Assembly (NCBI GenBank): GCA_004802705.1
Contig: SGPL01000262.1
Span: 1-45,191 of the forward strand
Direction: 5' to 3'
From: Bondarzewia mesenterica
Lineage: Eukaryota > Basidiomycota > Agaricomycetes > Russulales > Bondarzewiaceae
Length of the DNA: 45,191 nt
Below are positions 1-12,747 of this stretch, piece after piece. The position numbers and the translations under genes were made by a program. A model generated the notes under the pieces. It had not been told where the DNA came from. It saw only the letters and a program-made list of their open reading frames with translations, and did no database searches. Numbering within the stretch: the first letter of the stretch is position 1; every line of letters starts with the position of its first letter.

Positions 1-301
1 ACTGGAGACTGCACAGCAGGGTCAAAGCCGAGGGAGGTTGCAAGGGGACATTTCCGAGCGTTGAGTTGAGACTGGAGCCGGGGGGGGGCGATGCCCCCGA
101 GGCGATGATTTGGCTTTATTTGGTGCAACTAGCATTGCTGGCTTTATAGAGAACCAACTCGCGCTCTAACTCAACATCGTCTCTGTCCCGCATACCCTTG
201 ACCCTTCCGCCTAGGTTTGTGCGCTCTCGTTCTAGTTGCAACGACGGACGCTGTGCTGAATCGATTTGACATTCGTACAGAGTTAGTTTACGACTTCCAC
301 G
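1..301. promoter_or_regulatory. Upstream region and 5' leader of GFA1
   Basis: No coding region is supported here. A G-run followed by a C-run (about 81-98) can form a short perfect stem with a 3-base loop (GGGGGC, GAT, GCCCCC). The GFA1 start codon follows at 302. No TATA box is obvious close to the start. Confidence 0.4.
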
Positions 302-2969
<2,668 letters not shown>

Positions 2970-3431
2970 GCGTTCCCTCTAGCGAGAGTACACGGACTTT
3001 TGGAAACAAGCNTGCATGCAGGGATAAAATTACTATACANAGGCTCATCACCACGGACACCGTACGTTACTGTCGCTTTATGATTCCCCACGCTTTCTTT
3101 CAAAAAGGCCAGTCTACTCTTTACGTTCGTACTTCGNGGGTGGGTCTGGGTCGGACTTTCTTCTTTGAAGCCATTACCATTTTCTTTTTTCGTGACGTGA
3201 TTTGCGCGGTGATGGACTTATATTTGGATAGTTCTTAGTAGTGCGCTGGATGTACGCTGGACTCGAAGAGAGAAGCTGTCATTTGAAATACCATGTCTTT
3301 CGTTTCAGTCATGACGATAAATCCCAGCTATCTTCCATTCTACTATGGAGTGAGCTCGAGAGGGAAACGATCGGAACGACGGGGCGATATAGCGGCGAGT
3401 GATTACATGCAGGGGTTCGTAACGGCATCGT
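2970..3431. other. Intergenic region between convergent GFA1 and helicase
   Basis: This is the shared 3' side of two convergent genes, about 460 bases. It contains a few Ns and short ORFs without family resemblance. I see no gene, RNA or repeat. Confidence 0.5.
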
Positions 3432-6400
3432 TCAGGACGGCCCTNTGTTGTCTTCCTCTGATTTCCACCAATCAGGATCCGAAAAATCGATCTCCGGAAT
3501 AGAAGAAGTACTGCTCGGGCTTAGGCCGTCCTGTATNGTAGCCCATGGNCAGTCAGNCGCAACGGGAGGGAAATNAGGGNGGTACNTCGCGNNCGGTGCG
3601 GATGCCCAGCGACCTTGCAGAGAGGAAGCAGGGAAAGCTTCATCAGAATCGACCAGGGACGGGAATTCATGGGGCTTTGGAACGGGCTGATCCACATTCT
3701 TCGCAACCATAGACCAGCTGAGAGCCTGGAAATCTGAGGCGGGCTCGGGACATTTTACTCTGTTCNCATCGCCGTCATCTCTGCAGACAACGGTCTGCGG
3801 ACCTGTGGCCGCTGACGCAGATAGAGGAGGCGGTATTGGATGGTGAGCGCCGGGTGCAGGGAATATTGCGCGGAGCTCGAGCACATCCCTTCCCGAGATC
3901 CAGAGCCCGCCATTCGCTGTCCAATGAGCGGCCAGTTTGCCNACGAGCGTCTGGGACCCNCTTGTGCTGCCCCGGAGAAATTCGNGATTTGTGACGATGA
4001 CCATGCCGAGTTTGCAGCGCGTGAGCAGGACGTTCGTNCGGTTGACTGAAGTAAGGAAGCCTGGTTTGGTCGTGCGCACCGTAGAGACAAGGATATAGTC
4101 TGATTCTTGTCCTGATTGTTTGAAAAAAANNTCCAGTTCATGTAGTGAGTAAAATGAAGTCGATACGTCAGAACTCAGGGATGTTGGTGTGATCTATACG
4201 CACCTTGGAAACTGTCGACCGTGAANACGTTGTCGTNTCGAAGACCAGCCTTTTGAAGAGCCTTTTCGATTGCAGCTCTTTGNGGGTCGTATGGCGTGAT
4301 GATAGCATACTCCTTATTGTCGTAGTGAGCCTTCACCAGGTAAACTATCATTTCCACCTCTGCNGTGTTCTGTACGTGGTCATTCANATGAACCAGATAC
4401 ACACACGTTCTTTTAGAAATGATTACGCACNTTCCAACTAGTTCCCACTCGTTCCTCATCTCCATGGCCCACGTCAATAAATGCGATACAGTCCTTTCCG
4501 GTGACACTATGCTCAGATATCAGCTTCGAATCGTATACCTCGTCCGAGATGAAGTCGCCNAAGTACGTCGGTAACCGATCTACAATGGTTCAGTAAGGAA
4601 CTTTACGGGCTAGAATCCCGGTATGAACTCACATTGGGTGTTCAAAAAATAAGACGCATTCTGCAAATGTTCAACGTCAAAAATCGTAGCCAAAAANGCA
4701 AACTCTTGTCCGTAAGGAGGAACTGNGGCCACGCCNNACCNTAAGCCAAATTGTAAAACATNCANCNGAANTGTNTCGTACGTTGCCGTGGATCACCAAA
4801 AAAGCAAACCTTGGACAGATCGGTTCGCAGACTGTGGAANAAAGGCTAGGGAGGGNTTATCCTCAGTTAGGTTTAAATCATTCGATGCATATCAAANAAG
4901 ACGGACCATGTAGTCATAGACGTGAATTTGAGAAGCCTCATCAATTATGAGTGTTCTGACTGGTGCAACCCTGAACACGCGCTCATGCATGACTGGGTTG
5001 GAAAATAGGCTCATAGGGCAGAGGAAAGTCAAAGCTCCTCCTAGAATGGACTTGATAGGNCGAGACTTGTCAGATAGCTCGTCCACACGAACAAGGCGCT
5101 GCTTCAAGGNTTGGCTGTACTGATCTTCATGCCTGAGGGANNATANTCATCAGGCATANCAGCGCAGGAAGGCAAAAAAAGTCCTTCGAACATACCACTC
5201 GACGTAATATTCTGCAGAAACGAAAATCTTGAAGTCAACGTNGCGCTTAAGCAAAGCTNCTGCNATGTTCTTNACTCCGACNTTCTTCTGAGCCGTAATC
5301 CAGACAGGTTGGTCAAAGGTTTGCCAAAGCAGCGTAGCATGTGCTATCGTGGTCGTCTTGCCCGTCCCAGGAGNCCCTGATCGAAGATTGTCAACTAAGA
5401 TACGTCAATAATTTATCGAGAGTCACTCGCCGTGGACGACAATGAGCGAAGCCTCTTTCTTGTCAGATAACATTGCATTGACAACATCGCGTTGCGATGC
5501 ATTGAGTGCAGCCAATTGGGGACAATCATACAAGCAGTTTCCCATGTCAACTAAACCATGGTCAGCACTCTTAGGTGCGTCAGCAGCCTGAGGGAACCAA
5601 ATGGTGCGAATAAATGGTGCAGCTTGCAAGACAGCGGTGCCAAGGAGGATCCGGCGAAGGAAATGTTCTCGCGCTTGATCTGCCAGCGTCAACTCTTGTC
5701 GACCCACAACACGGATGCGCTCCATTTTAACGACGCTTGAAAAATTCCCTTCGACTTCGACAGTCGTCCGCTTGCCAAAAGCATGGACAGCTTTGCCGTA
5801 CATTTTTTTGACCATCATCCATCGTCATTTCAACTGTAGCCTATAATATGAGGGTCAGTCACATATATGACATGAAACAATGATCGGACTACAGACGGTC
5901 TTGCTTTTGCGCACTCGCGTTTGATAGCGAAAATTGTGAGTCATGACAGAGGAGTCGCCAGCGCCTTCAACGGCAATGAATTCTTTCTCCTCCAGATTGG
6001 GTGCTGCTTCTTCAAGAAGACAGACACCAGTCACATAGATCCCTAGCGTATCTATTTCCTGGGAAGACATCAATCGGAAGGCAAAAAATGAGAGCACATG
6101 CACGCATCACCTCCTGTGTTAACATAGACAAATGCAATTTATCGTTTCGAAGTATCTCCGCATGACGATCCATTGAAGCTCTACCCCGAAGTCAATATCA
6201 TGAGATGAAGAAGAATTTAATGATATCTCACATCGACGTCAACCATGCATGGTAACAGACCTTAAGATCTGCCGCTGCCGTACCTGCCCATAAATCGTGA
6301 ACGTCGCGTGTAGGAGCGGACGACATTCGACTCAAATATTCCACAGGGGATTCAGTAAAATGCTGCAAACTGTACCGGAGGCCAAGTGTCGCGAGTTCAA

Positions 6401-6746
6401 CTCCCTGAAACCTTAAATCATAGTTGAAGCTTAGAAGAATGATGATATGTGCCATATCAAAGCCAACGAAAGTGCGATTAGATGATATGGCTTGGAGGGA
6501 TGATATCTGGAGTCGACGTTGAAATTCGCTGGTAACTCCGCTCAAGACGAGTTGAAACACCCGGTCGACTGTTGCCAGTGCGATTGAATCAACGCAACCA
6601 TTGATATCAAGCTGAATGGCGACGGAGAGCACCTTGGGATTGAGGCGACGAATGACACTGGCAGCATCCGCTACTTGGGTTGCTGTGTATGTTTGAAGGA
6701 CAGCGTTGTGAGGAGCATGAGAAAAAATAGACTGGGTGAGTCGCAT
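3432..6746 (-). CDS. UPF1-like superfamily 1 (SF1B) helicase, AAA_11/AAA_12 type
   Basis: A multi-exon nucleic-acid helicase related to the UPF1/DNA2/NAM7 group. Motifs run in order on the minus strand. Walker A GxPGTGKTTTIAHA is at about 5376-5335. Motif II IDEAS is near 4950. Motif III-like KVCFFGDPRQ is near 4810-4780. QYRLPTYFGDF (motif IV) is near 4580. ITPYD (motif Va) is near 4290, VDSFQGQESDYILVSTVRT (motif V) is near 4215-4080, and NVLLTRCKLGMVIVTN (motif VI) is near 4030-3990. A Ser/Pro-rich tail ends at 3432. The N-terminal exon starts at the ATG at 6746 (MRLTQSIF) and runs to a donor near 6262. It carries a conserved-looking domain of unknown function, not the UPF1 Cys/His domain. 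Introns are short. The one just before Walker A appears to be GC-AG (5377-5430). A seven-base A run (minus strand, 5803-5809) breaks the frame by one base. Many Ns lie in the C-terminal half. RNA or DNA preference cannot be told from sequence. Confidence 0.85.
5377..5430 (-). other. Probable GC-AG intron in the helicase gene
   Basis: Reading the minus strand, the upstream exon ends LIVVHG and runs into a stop four codons later unless spliced. The only junction that restores HGxPGTGKTTT uses donor G|GCGAGT and acceptor GATCAG|GG. This gives a 54-nt intron, typical for the window. GT donors nearby give wrong frames. Confidence 0.75.
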
Positions 6747-7205
6747 GGTACTGCTCGATGAGCGGGTTTGGGGATGTGGTCGAGGAGAGGCACGGGGCCT
6801 AGCCACAGCTATCCGGGGACTCTGTCACAAAGACTACGGCATGGGATAGTATTGGCAATGCGCATGCCATGCTGAAACAACCACATTGGCAATCAGACAG
6901 TTGAGCAAGGGAATTACAAGACCTACTTCACTACGGTTTGGGGGGCTTGTGCAGATAAGGATATCCTGAGACGTTACCTGGGGGCGGATGTCCGCATAAA
7001 GATTAAGGCGGAGTGTTCCCGTACAACGTCAACCTAATGTTGTTCTGGACTTGCGTCAAGTAAATGTGGATCAAACAAGCGCATAAGCGGGACACACTTG
7101 ATATGCATAATCTAGTGGTGTTCTGTCACTAAATACCGACACCGAGATAATTTCTGAAACGAGAAAAACATGTCGCGCAGCGAGCGACGCACAAAAAAGA
7201 GCAAC
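6747..7205. other. Intergenic region upstream of the helicase
   Basis: About 460 bases between two minus-strand genes. A GTG-initiated extension of the helicase first exon reaches 6806 (Arg/Pro/Ser-rich), but no ATG lies in that extension. I see no other coding or RNA feature. Confidence 0.45.
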
Positions 7206-10200
7206 CTACTTTGACTCTTCACCTTCGTCGCGTGAATCCAACATCCCTGCGGGTACCCACGACTTGAAAAATCCTCGGTCCGACGCCGCACCCGGGATCT
7301 GCGCCTGTCTCAGTTGCACATGGTCTTGGTACATCGGCTGGTATAGCTTCCTCCAGTCCTGAGAAGCGTGAAGAAGAGAGGCCCAAACCTCCTCTGAATC
7401 CTGCGTGATGGGCCCGTATACGTGTCGGGTCAGACCCGAGCACCAGATGTCATAGGCGACAAACTTCATCCTGTCCCGGTTGTCTTCCTCTGGAGGCTTC
7501 TCGACCGCATCCGCCTTCGCTTTCGCCTTGCTCTCGCCTTCGGTTGTAGAATTGGAGTTGTCCTCGGGTTCTACCTTGCCCTCACCATTGTTGGAAACAA
7601 TTGCAACCGGCGAGGCAAACCGTGGACGGACAGCTGGCCTCACCTTCAGACACGGCGTTTTGCCAGCCATGGCAAACACCATGCGAATCACAGGAACAAC
7701 CGCATCCGACTCCTTACTGAAAAGCCCTAGATCATACGGGTTCATGGCATCAAACACCTCTCCCTTGATCGCCATCGAATAGTAATCGTCATTCTTCATC
7801 TGCATCAAGATGACGCCCATGTTTTCTGGCTTCAACCGGCCATTGTCGCGGTACGTGAAGGGGAGAAAGGCATCGATCCCGGCTTGCGAGTTGGCGCACA
7901 GTACCCCGGCGCCACGACTTGCGAAGAAAACGAGGCGTTCCCGAGTCAACAGTTCTCGATCGTGGACCTTGATGAAGTGATTGAAATGCATCTGGGTATC
8001 CGCGAACGCGTCCTTGAGCGCACCACCGGCTTCCTCTTCAGTTTCGAATACCGATGGACCAGCTTGCAAGACGCGTCGCGACGAACACACCCAGACACTG
8101 CTTTTCCTAATCCGAACAGGCTCTCTAAGAATGTGTTCACAGAGAAAACCCGATTCCAAGTGCTCTTGGCCGCATCTCCAGCTAGGGTGAGCAGCAGGAG
8201 CGCGACCAACTCCGGTCGCCTTGATGCACCGCGAAGTGCTTGAGAATCAAGCTCATCGCAGTGGGCGCGTCAAATCGTAGCATTATCCACGACGCCGCTT
8301 CGGCGAGGAGGGGCTCCGAAGGACAGACCGACTCAAAATTGCGGAAGCCGTCATCAATCTGCAACGCCACGCGGAAGTGCGACTCGATTTGTCGTTTCTG
8401 CTGCTCAATCCCGGTAAATGTGCCTGTCAAGAAGTCAATGGGAAGCCTATGAGATAGGCACGCCAGTTTCTGATCTTCCGTGAAATTCTGCAACCTGTCC
8501 TCGACGCTAATCAACTTCTGAGCCGCCAAGTCGACGGTGTCCCACTCGTTGAACCGCGTAATGTAGGCATACTCATTTAATATACTTTCCATATCGTGAG
8601 ACTGCGGATAGTAGCGTGCAGCAAACCTTCCAGGAAGCCGTTAACGTTATTGTAACAAACATGCATAAAGTCTAAGTACTTACAGAGGCCTACCAAGAGT
8701 CACCATATGCTCATGTGAAGCGACATCCAGGAGAGTCCAGTTTTCCTGAATGGGGTTTTCCAAGGCAAATTGATCGAAACCCAGATCCGTGAACGGGGGG
8801 ACCAAAGAAGACATTGTAAGGATGTCGCGATTCGATTCGTTGATCTTAATGTCCGACATAACTTGGATTATTTTGCCCGTGGAGGATAAGAACAAAGCAA
8901 AAAAGGGGGGAGGATTGTCACCTCTGGATAAGGCCTGAAGAAAACGAAGAAGCTCATAGAACATAGACCGCGACGTTGTCACCCTACCCTCTGTCAGAGT
9001 ATGCGCCTCGTCGAAGGCAAGTACGAAGAGAGGCGCATCGAACGTAGCTGGTTCGAGGCTCTCGTCGATATAGATAGCATCAGCCAATTGCTGAATGGCT
9101 TCCCGAAGCAATTTTCCTTCCTTTCCTACAAGGTCGTCAGCCTCGGCAATTGATAGGGATGTGAGCTGTACATGCCCTTTTCAACTTTCAGAATGAATCT
9201 TTCTGATTGAATATGGGCTGCTTGTGTTGCATTCGTTTTCTTCTGTTCAGCCTTCCAAATGAACTATAATCATCGTGAATGGACCGCTATCGAGGTAAGC
9301 CATGAATGCAGACACTCACCCCCTCCGCCTGTTCCACGACTTTCTGGCTTTCTGGTAGAACGCTGTCTCTGTTCCCCGAAATTCCATGGTCTGACCCTCA
9401 GTCATGAACTCTCGGAAGCGCGCGGGAAGTGAAGACCGGTCAGCTCCCTCTTGGTACAACCTTTCGACAACTTTCCTCGCTTGCATAAAAAGGGCCCTCA
9501 AGAAGACACACCACCGCAAAACACGGTCGGTCGTCTGGTACTCAGACTGGAGCCTGAGATAGTCATATAATGATCTGTCGCAAGCCGGGAATCCTCGATC
9601 AGTGTTTAAACCCGGCCAGCAGCACTCCAACATAATTTAGACTCGACACACCTTCTACATAAGAAGCTCTCGAATTCATTGGAATGACGAGATGTGTCTT
9701 GGAGGACTCGTCCACCAACCGAGATTTGCCCATGCCAGACGATTGGAAGATGGCCGCGTACTTGGTGTAATGTTTTTTCCCCTGCTGCACCTTGAAGTCC
9801 CAGTGATAGACGATATGCTTCCAGAGCGCGTCAACTGCATTTCCCTTGAAATCGTGCGTCCAGGCCAGCTGCGTTACTGGGCCAACGTCGAAAACGGGAA
9901 GTCGATACAAATCACGGCGACTTACTTATATTATTCTGCTCCAAACGATTAATGCGAGGTCTACGGTTGGCTGCAGATAAGATATTTTGAATGCTGGAGG
10001 ACGAGCCCATCCACATTTGCTGTTGCGCTATGCAAGAGATGAACAAGACCGGACTATGATATGGTGCTTTGAACTTACGCCAAAGAATTTCTGGAAAATG
10101 ATGTCAGATGATACCACTACACACCAACGATTGAACTTGAAGTGATACACACCCAAATCTCGGATATGCTGGAATGAGCGTTTCCTCCAGCCATCTTGTA

Positions 10201-10741
10201 ACAGAGGTACTAGTTGATTTTCATGCTTCTTGTACATGTCAGCAATAGTTGACGAAGCATGGTTCAGTTCGCTGCAACTGCAAACGACCATCTTCAGGAC
10301 CATCATGCCGTCGGGAAATGAGGCGTTACTGGGATATCCTGAATCAGCAAGATCTTCGAAAACTACCCGATCCATTTCATCATGACTTTGCACAAAACCG
10401 GCCTTCGTCTTGCCGAGGGTCTTAAGGGCGGCATTAACAACATCCTTTTGGGAAGATGACTCGGCCACTTTTCCCTCTCGTTCTCGAGAAGACTGTGAAG
10501 TCGGCAAAATGGGGGCCAGCTGTCGGGGAGGAGAGGTAGAACTCAAAGTGGTTGCGTATGCGACAGGAAAAATTCCTGCGGGGGGCAGTCGGGCAGTCAG
10601 AGCAGCAGCGCTGGGTACCTGAGACGCAGTGGCAGATGGCACAAGGGATGCAATGTCGGTGTCCGGATCTTCCTTGACTTTAGCACGTCGAATAAGATGA
10701 CCCGAAGGTGAAGAGGAATCGTGTCGTCGTTTCAAAGACAT
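7206..10741 (-). CDS. P-loop NTPase with C-terminal predicted PD-(D/E)xK-like nuclease domain (crinkler-like architecture)
   Basis: A large multi-exon gene of a family that recurs in Agaricomycetes. Exon 1 (10741-10079) encodes 221 residues with a basic MSLKRRH...RRAKVK start (possible NLS) and a Pro/Ser-rich linker. A 51-nt GT-AG intron follows, then exon 2 from 10027. The next join is uncertain: one in-frame option is donor 9964 to acceptor 9869. The NTPase module has Walker A FQSSGMGKSRLVDE (about 9750), a hydrophobic Walker B FVLAFDEAH (about 9020), and FFALFLSSTGKI (about 8890), possibly a sensor strand. The last exon has NHFIKVHD, RGAGVLCA, GIDAFLPF and GVILMQMKND. The spaced D and QxK fit a PD-(D/E)xK-like core, which is my inference. 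Between 8110 and 8250 the coding signal switches frame with no splice sites I could place, so there is an indel or decay. The last exon (stop at 7206) has an acidic/Lys-rich insert near 7480-7570. Function is unknown. Confidence 0.6.
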
Positions 10742-11416
10742 ACGCGAATTAGAATCGGAGGAATCTTAATTAACGGGTCGATGATCAGTAGAGTGAACAG
10801 ACGGTGGACGGGCGGGCCCTTTACATAGTCGGGCGATGTGGCTTAGAGGGAAAACAAATAAATGTAAAGTATTTGCCATGTAGTCTCCTCATGCAATTGG
10901 CCCCCTCAGAGTTTGCTCAGAGTAGCCACTCGGCAACGTTTCATATCATACGGGCCACGTGGCTCACCATCGGCGTGCGGAACGGAGATCTGCTGCTATC
11001 TAATCGCGAGAGAGTTTTTCGTGTTAGTAGACTTGTTACTTGTTCATTGTTCTATCCTCACGAAATTGCTTCGCAATATTACAGCTGCGCAAGAAAAGAG
11101 CCCTGCTATGTTAGAGAACCGTCGTTTATTTCTACAATGGTGTGGTAGAAGGCAACAGCGCGTTCACGGCGTATCATAGCCTCATGCTCAAGGCGCTCAG
11201 CCTCAGCCAACTCGGCGCTCTGTGTCTTGAAAGCATTCGCTTCCCCACAAAGAAACCCGACATAAACTGGGGTGCAACAATTATATGGATCGCTTACTTT
11301 TCCTTCTCGGAAGCACGCTCCTTCAAGGTGGTGCTACGATGAGGCTGCCGACAGCATGCTCCGCCTCCTTGTCGGAGGTACGTAGATGTACGTCCACCAG
11401 CACCCTGATGCTGCTG

Positions 11417-11839
11417 CTAGTCATGGCCTAGTCTCCGTAGCGACCTACACAGAAGACAGTCGTTCTGTGTTAATGTTATGGCCATGATGTGTGACGGGAT
11501 CTCGCTCGTGCTTCTGATCGGATGAGCGCTTGAGAAAGAAAAAAAATTTGGATAACCAATTATATAATCCCAAGTATTAGGTGAAGAGAAACAAACGTTC
11601 TGTCCCTCAGCACCACGACCGCCAAAAACAGAAACATGGTATCCTTCGTTAGAGCGCGCACTTTGACTCATTGGTGCGGTGTTATCGTCGAAACCGCCTG
11701 ACATGCCTGACCCAGCGCCGGTGCGGGCCCCAGCCACATTGGACAATTCGTGGCCGCTACTACCGATGTTGCGGTCGTTACGAGTGTCCGCATCCGAGAT
11801 GGAGAAATTACTCTGTGTCCATGGATATCTATCAGTCAA
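11417..11839 (-). CDS. Possible small Gly/Ser-rich protein
   Basis: A 140-codon frame beginning MTDRYPWTQSNFSI. It is rich in Gly, Ser, Asn and Asp through its middle (GAGSGMSGGFDD) and becomes less protein-like toward the end. No family, signal peptide or membrane segment is recognised. The last codons lie inside the left copy of the duplicated hairpin repeat, so the apparent C terminus may be repeat sequence. It could be a stress-type low-complexity protein or a chance ORF. Confidence 0.25.
   Translation of the reverse strand: MTDRYPWTQSNFSISDADTRNDRNIGSSGHELSNVAGARTGAGSGMSGGFDDNTAPMSQSARSNEGYHVSVFGGRGAEGQNVCFSSPNTWDYIIGYPNFFSFSSAHPIRSTSEIPSHIMAITLTQNDCLLCRSLRRLGHD
11429..11470. repeat. 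Hairpin-bearing direct repeat, copy 1
   Basis: Contains ACACAGAA, an 8-base loop, then TTCTGTGT: a perfect 8-bp palindromic stem. About 15 bases on its left (TAGTCTCC...GACCT) also match copy 2 at 11865-11908. Confidence 0.7.
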
Positions 11840-11864
11840 CTCTCAACAAACGAACGGTAGAGAG

Positions 11865-11908
11865 TAGTCTCCTTTGCAGACCTCACACAGAAGACAATCG
11901 TTCTGTGT
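11865..11908. repeat. Hairpin-bearing direct repeat, copy 2
   Basis: Second copy in the same orientation, about 435 bp from copy 1. It has the same stem (ACACAGAA/TTCTGTGT) and a one-base difference in the loop. The stem can extend outward with one small bulge (CCTC...GAGG). Confidence 0.7.
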
Positions 11909-12747
11909 GTGAGGGTAGAGAGATACTTGCGTCGTGAGGTTTTTTTTCCGAAGAAAGGCATGTCCAGGTTATGTCGCTGTATGTTGGCAAAATAGGTATT
12001 GCTTCGGCGGGATGCTGCCTGATGCGTGTTATATGTGCTTCGCGGGGGAGGACACTGCCTAGAGTCTCCATATTTCTGAAGATGAGCACACTGAGGAGTG
12101 CGGAGTAGTGAAGGCATGATATCAGCTTCAGTTGTTGAGTTCCCCCAAGTTGCTTGGCGCAATGGAATTAAGTAACAAAATGGACTTTGTCATCGCACAG
12201 ATGCAAGTAGAAGACGAGCATATAAAGGCCAGACTCGCATACAGGACTGGACGTCACGAAAATCATCTTTTGATGAATTTCATCTGGACTCGATGATTTG
12301 TAGCGGATGGCAGTCCTTACCGGCACGGTCATTGCGGCAATACTCAAAATGTCAGCAAGTTTAAAGGGTGTGATTTAAATAGCCTTACATACATTGAATC
12401 CGTTCCATTTGAGCGAGCCGGCGAGTACTTTCGCGGAACATTAGTTCCGATACCTTCCCCAGCCCCAGAGTCACAATTGACGAGCCCGGGTGTCTTCGTC
12501 CCTTCAGGCACTCAAGCTGACAGTCGGGATAATGTACATCTTCTGAAATGACTGACAGCGAGCATATGGGCCTACAGATTCAGTCTGCATCATCGTTAGA
12601 AGAATACATACATACAAATCCAGTGCATATAGTTCGAGCGGATAGTCATGTCCTTTAGTATGCGCATAAGAAACACAACTCGCGGATGATCAATCTAGAG
12701 TATGCCAGCACAAGAGAATCAACGGTGATGGTGGGTGGAGCGGTCGA

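Larger units (their letters stand above)
10742..12747. other. Two-kilobase gene-poor interval
   Basis: This interval separates the NTPase gene from GH47. It holds a weak minus-strand ORF at 11417-11839 and a duplicated 42-44 bp hairpin-bearing repeat, both listed separately. A TATA-like TATAAAGG is near 12220. Other ORFs (for example 10804-11148 plus, 11836-12162 minus) have no recognisable domain or codon bias and are not called. Confidence 0.4.

Noticed and set aside
5430..5436. Reading the helicase exon to a natural stop after LIVVHGE
   Set aside because: The next 60 bases resume the universal GxPGTGKT motif, so a spliced reading with a GC donor explains more.
9599..9910. A separate NTPase gene starting at 9910
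   Set aside because: The codon at 9910 is TTG, not ATG, and it lies in a likely intron. Joining to the upstream exons at 10741-9965 is more plausible.
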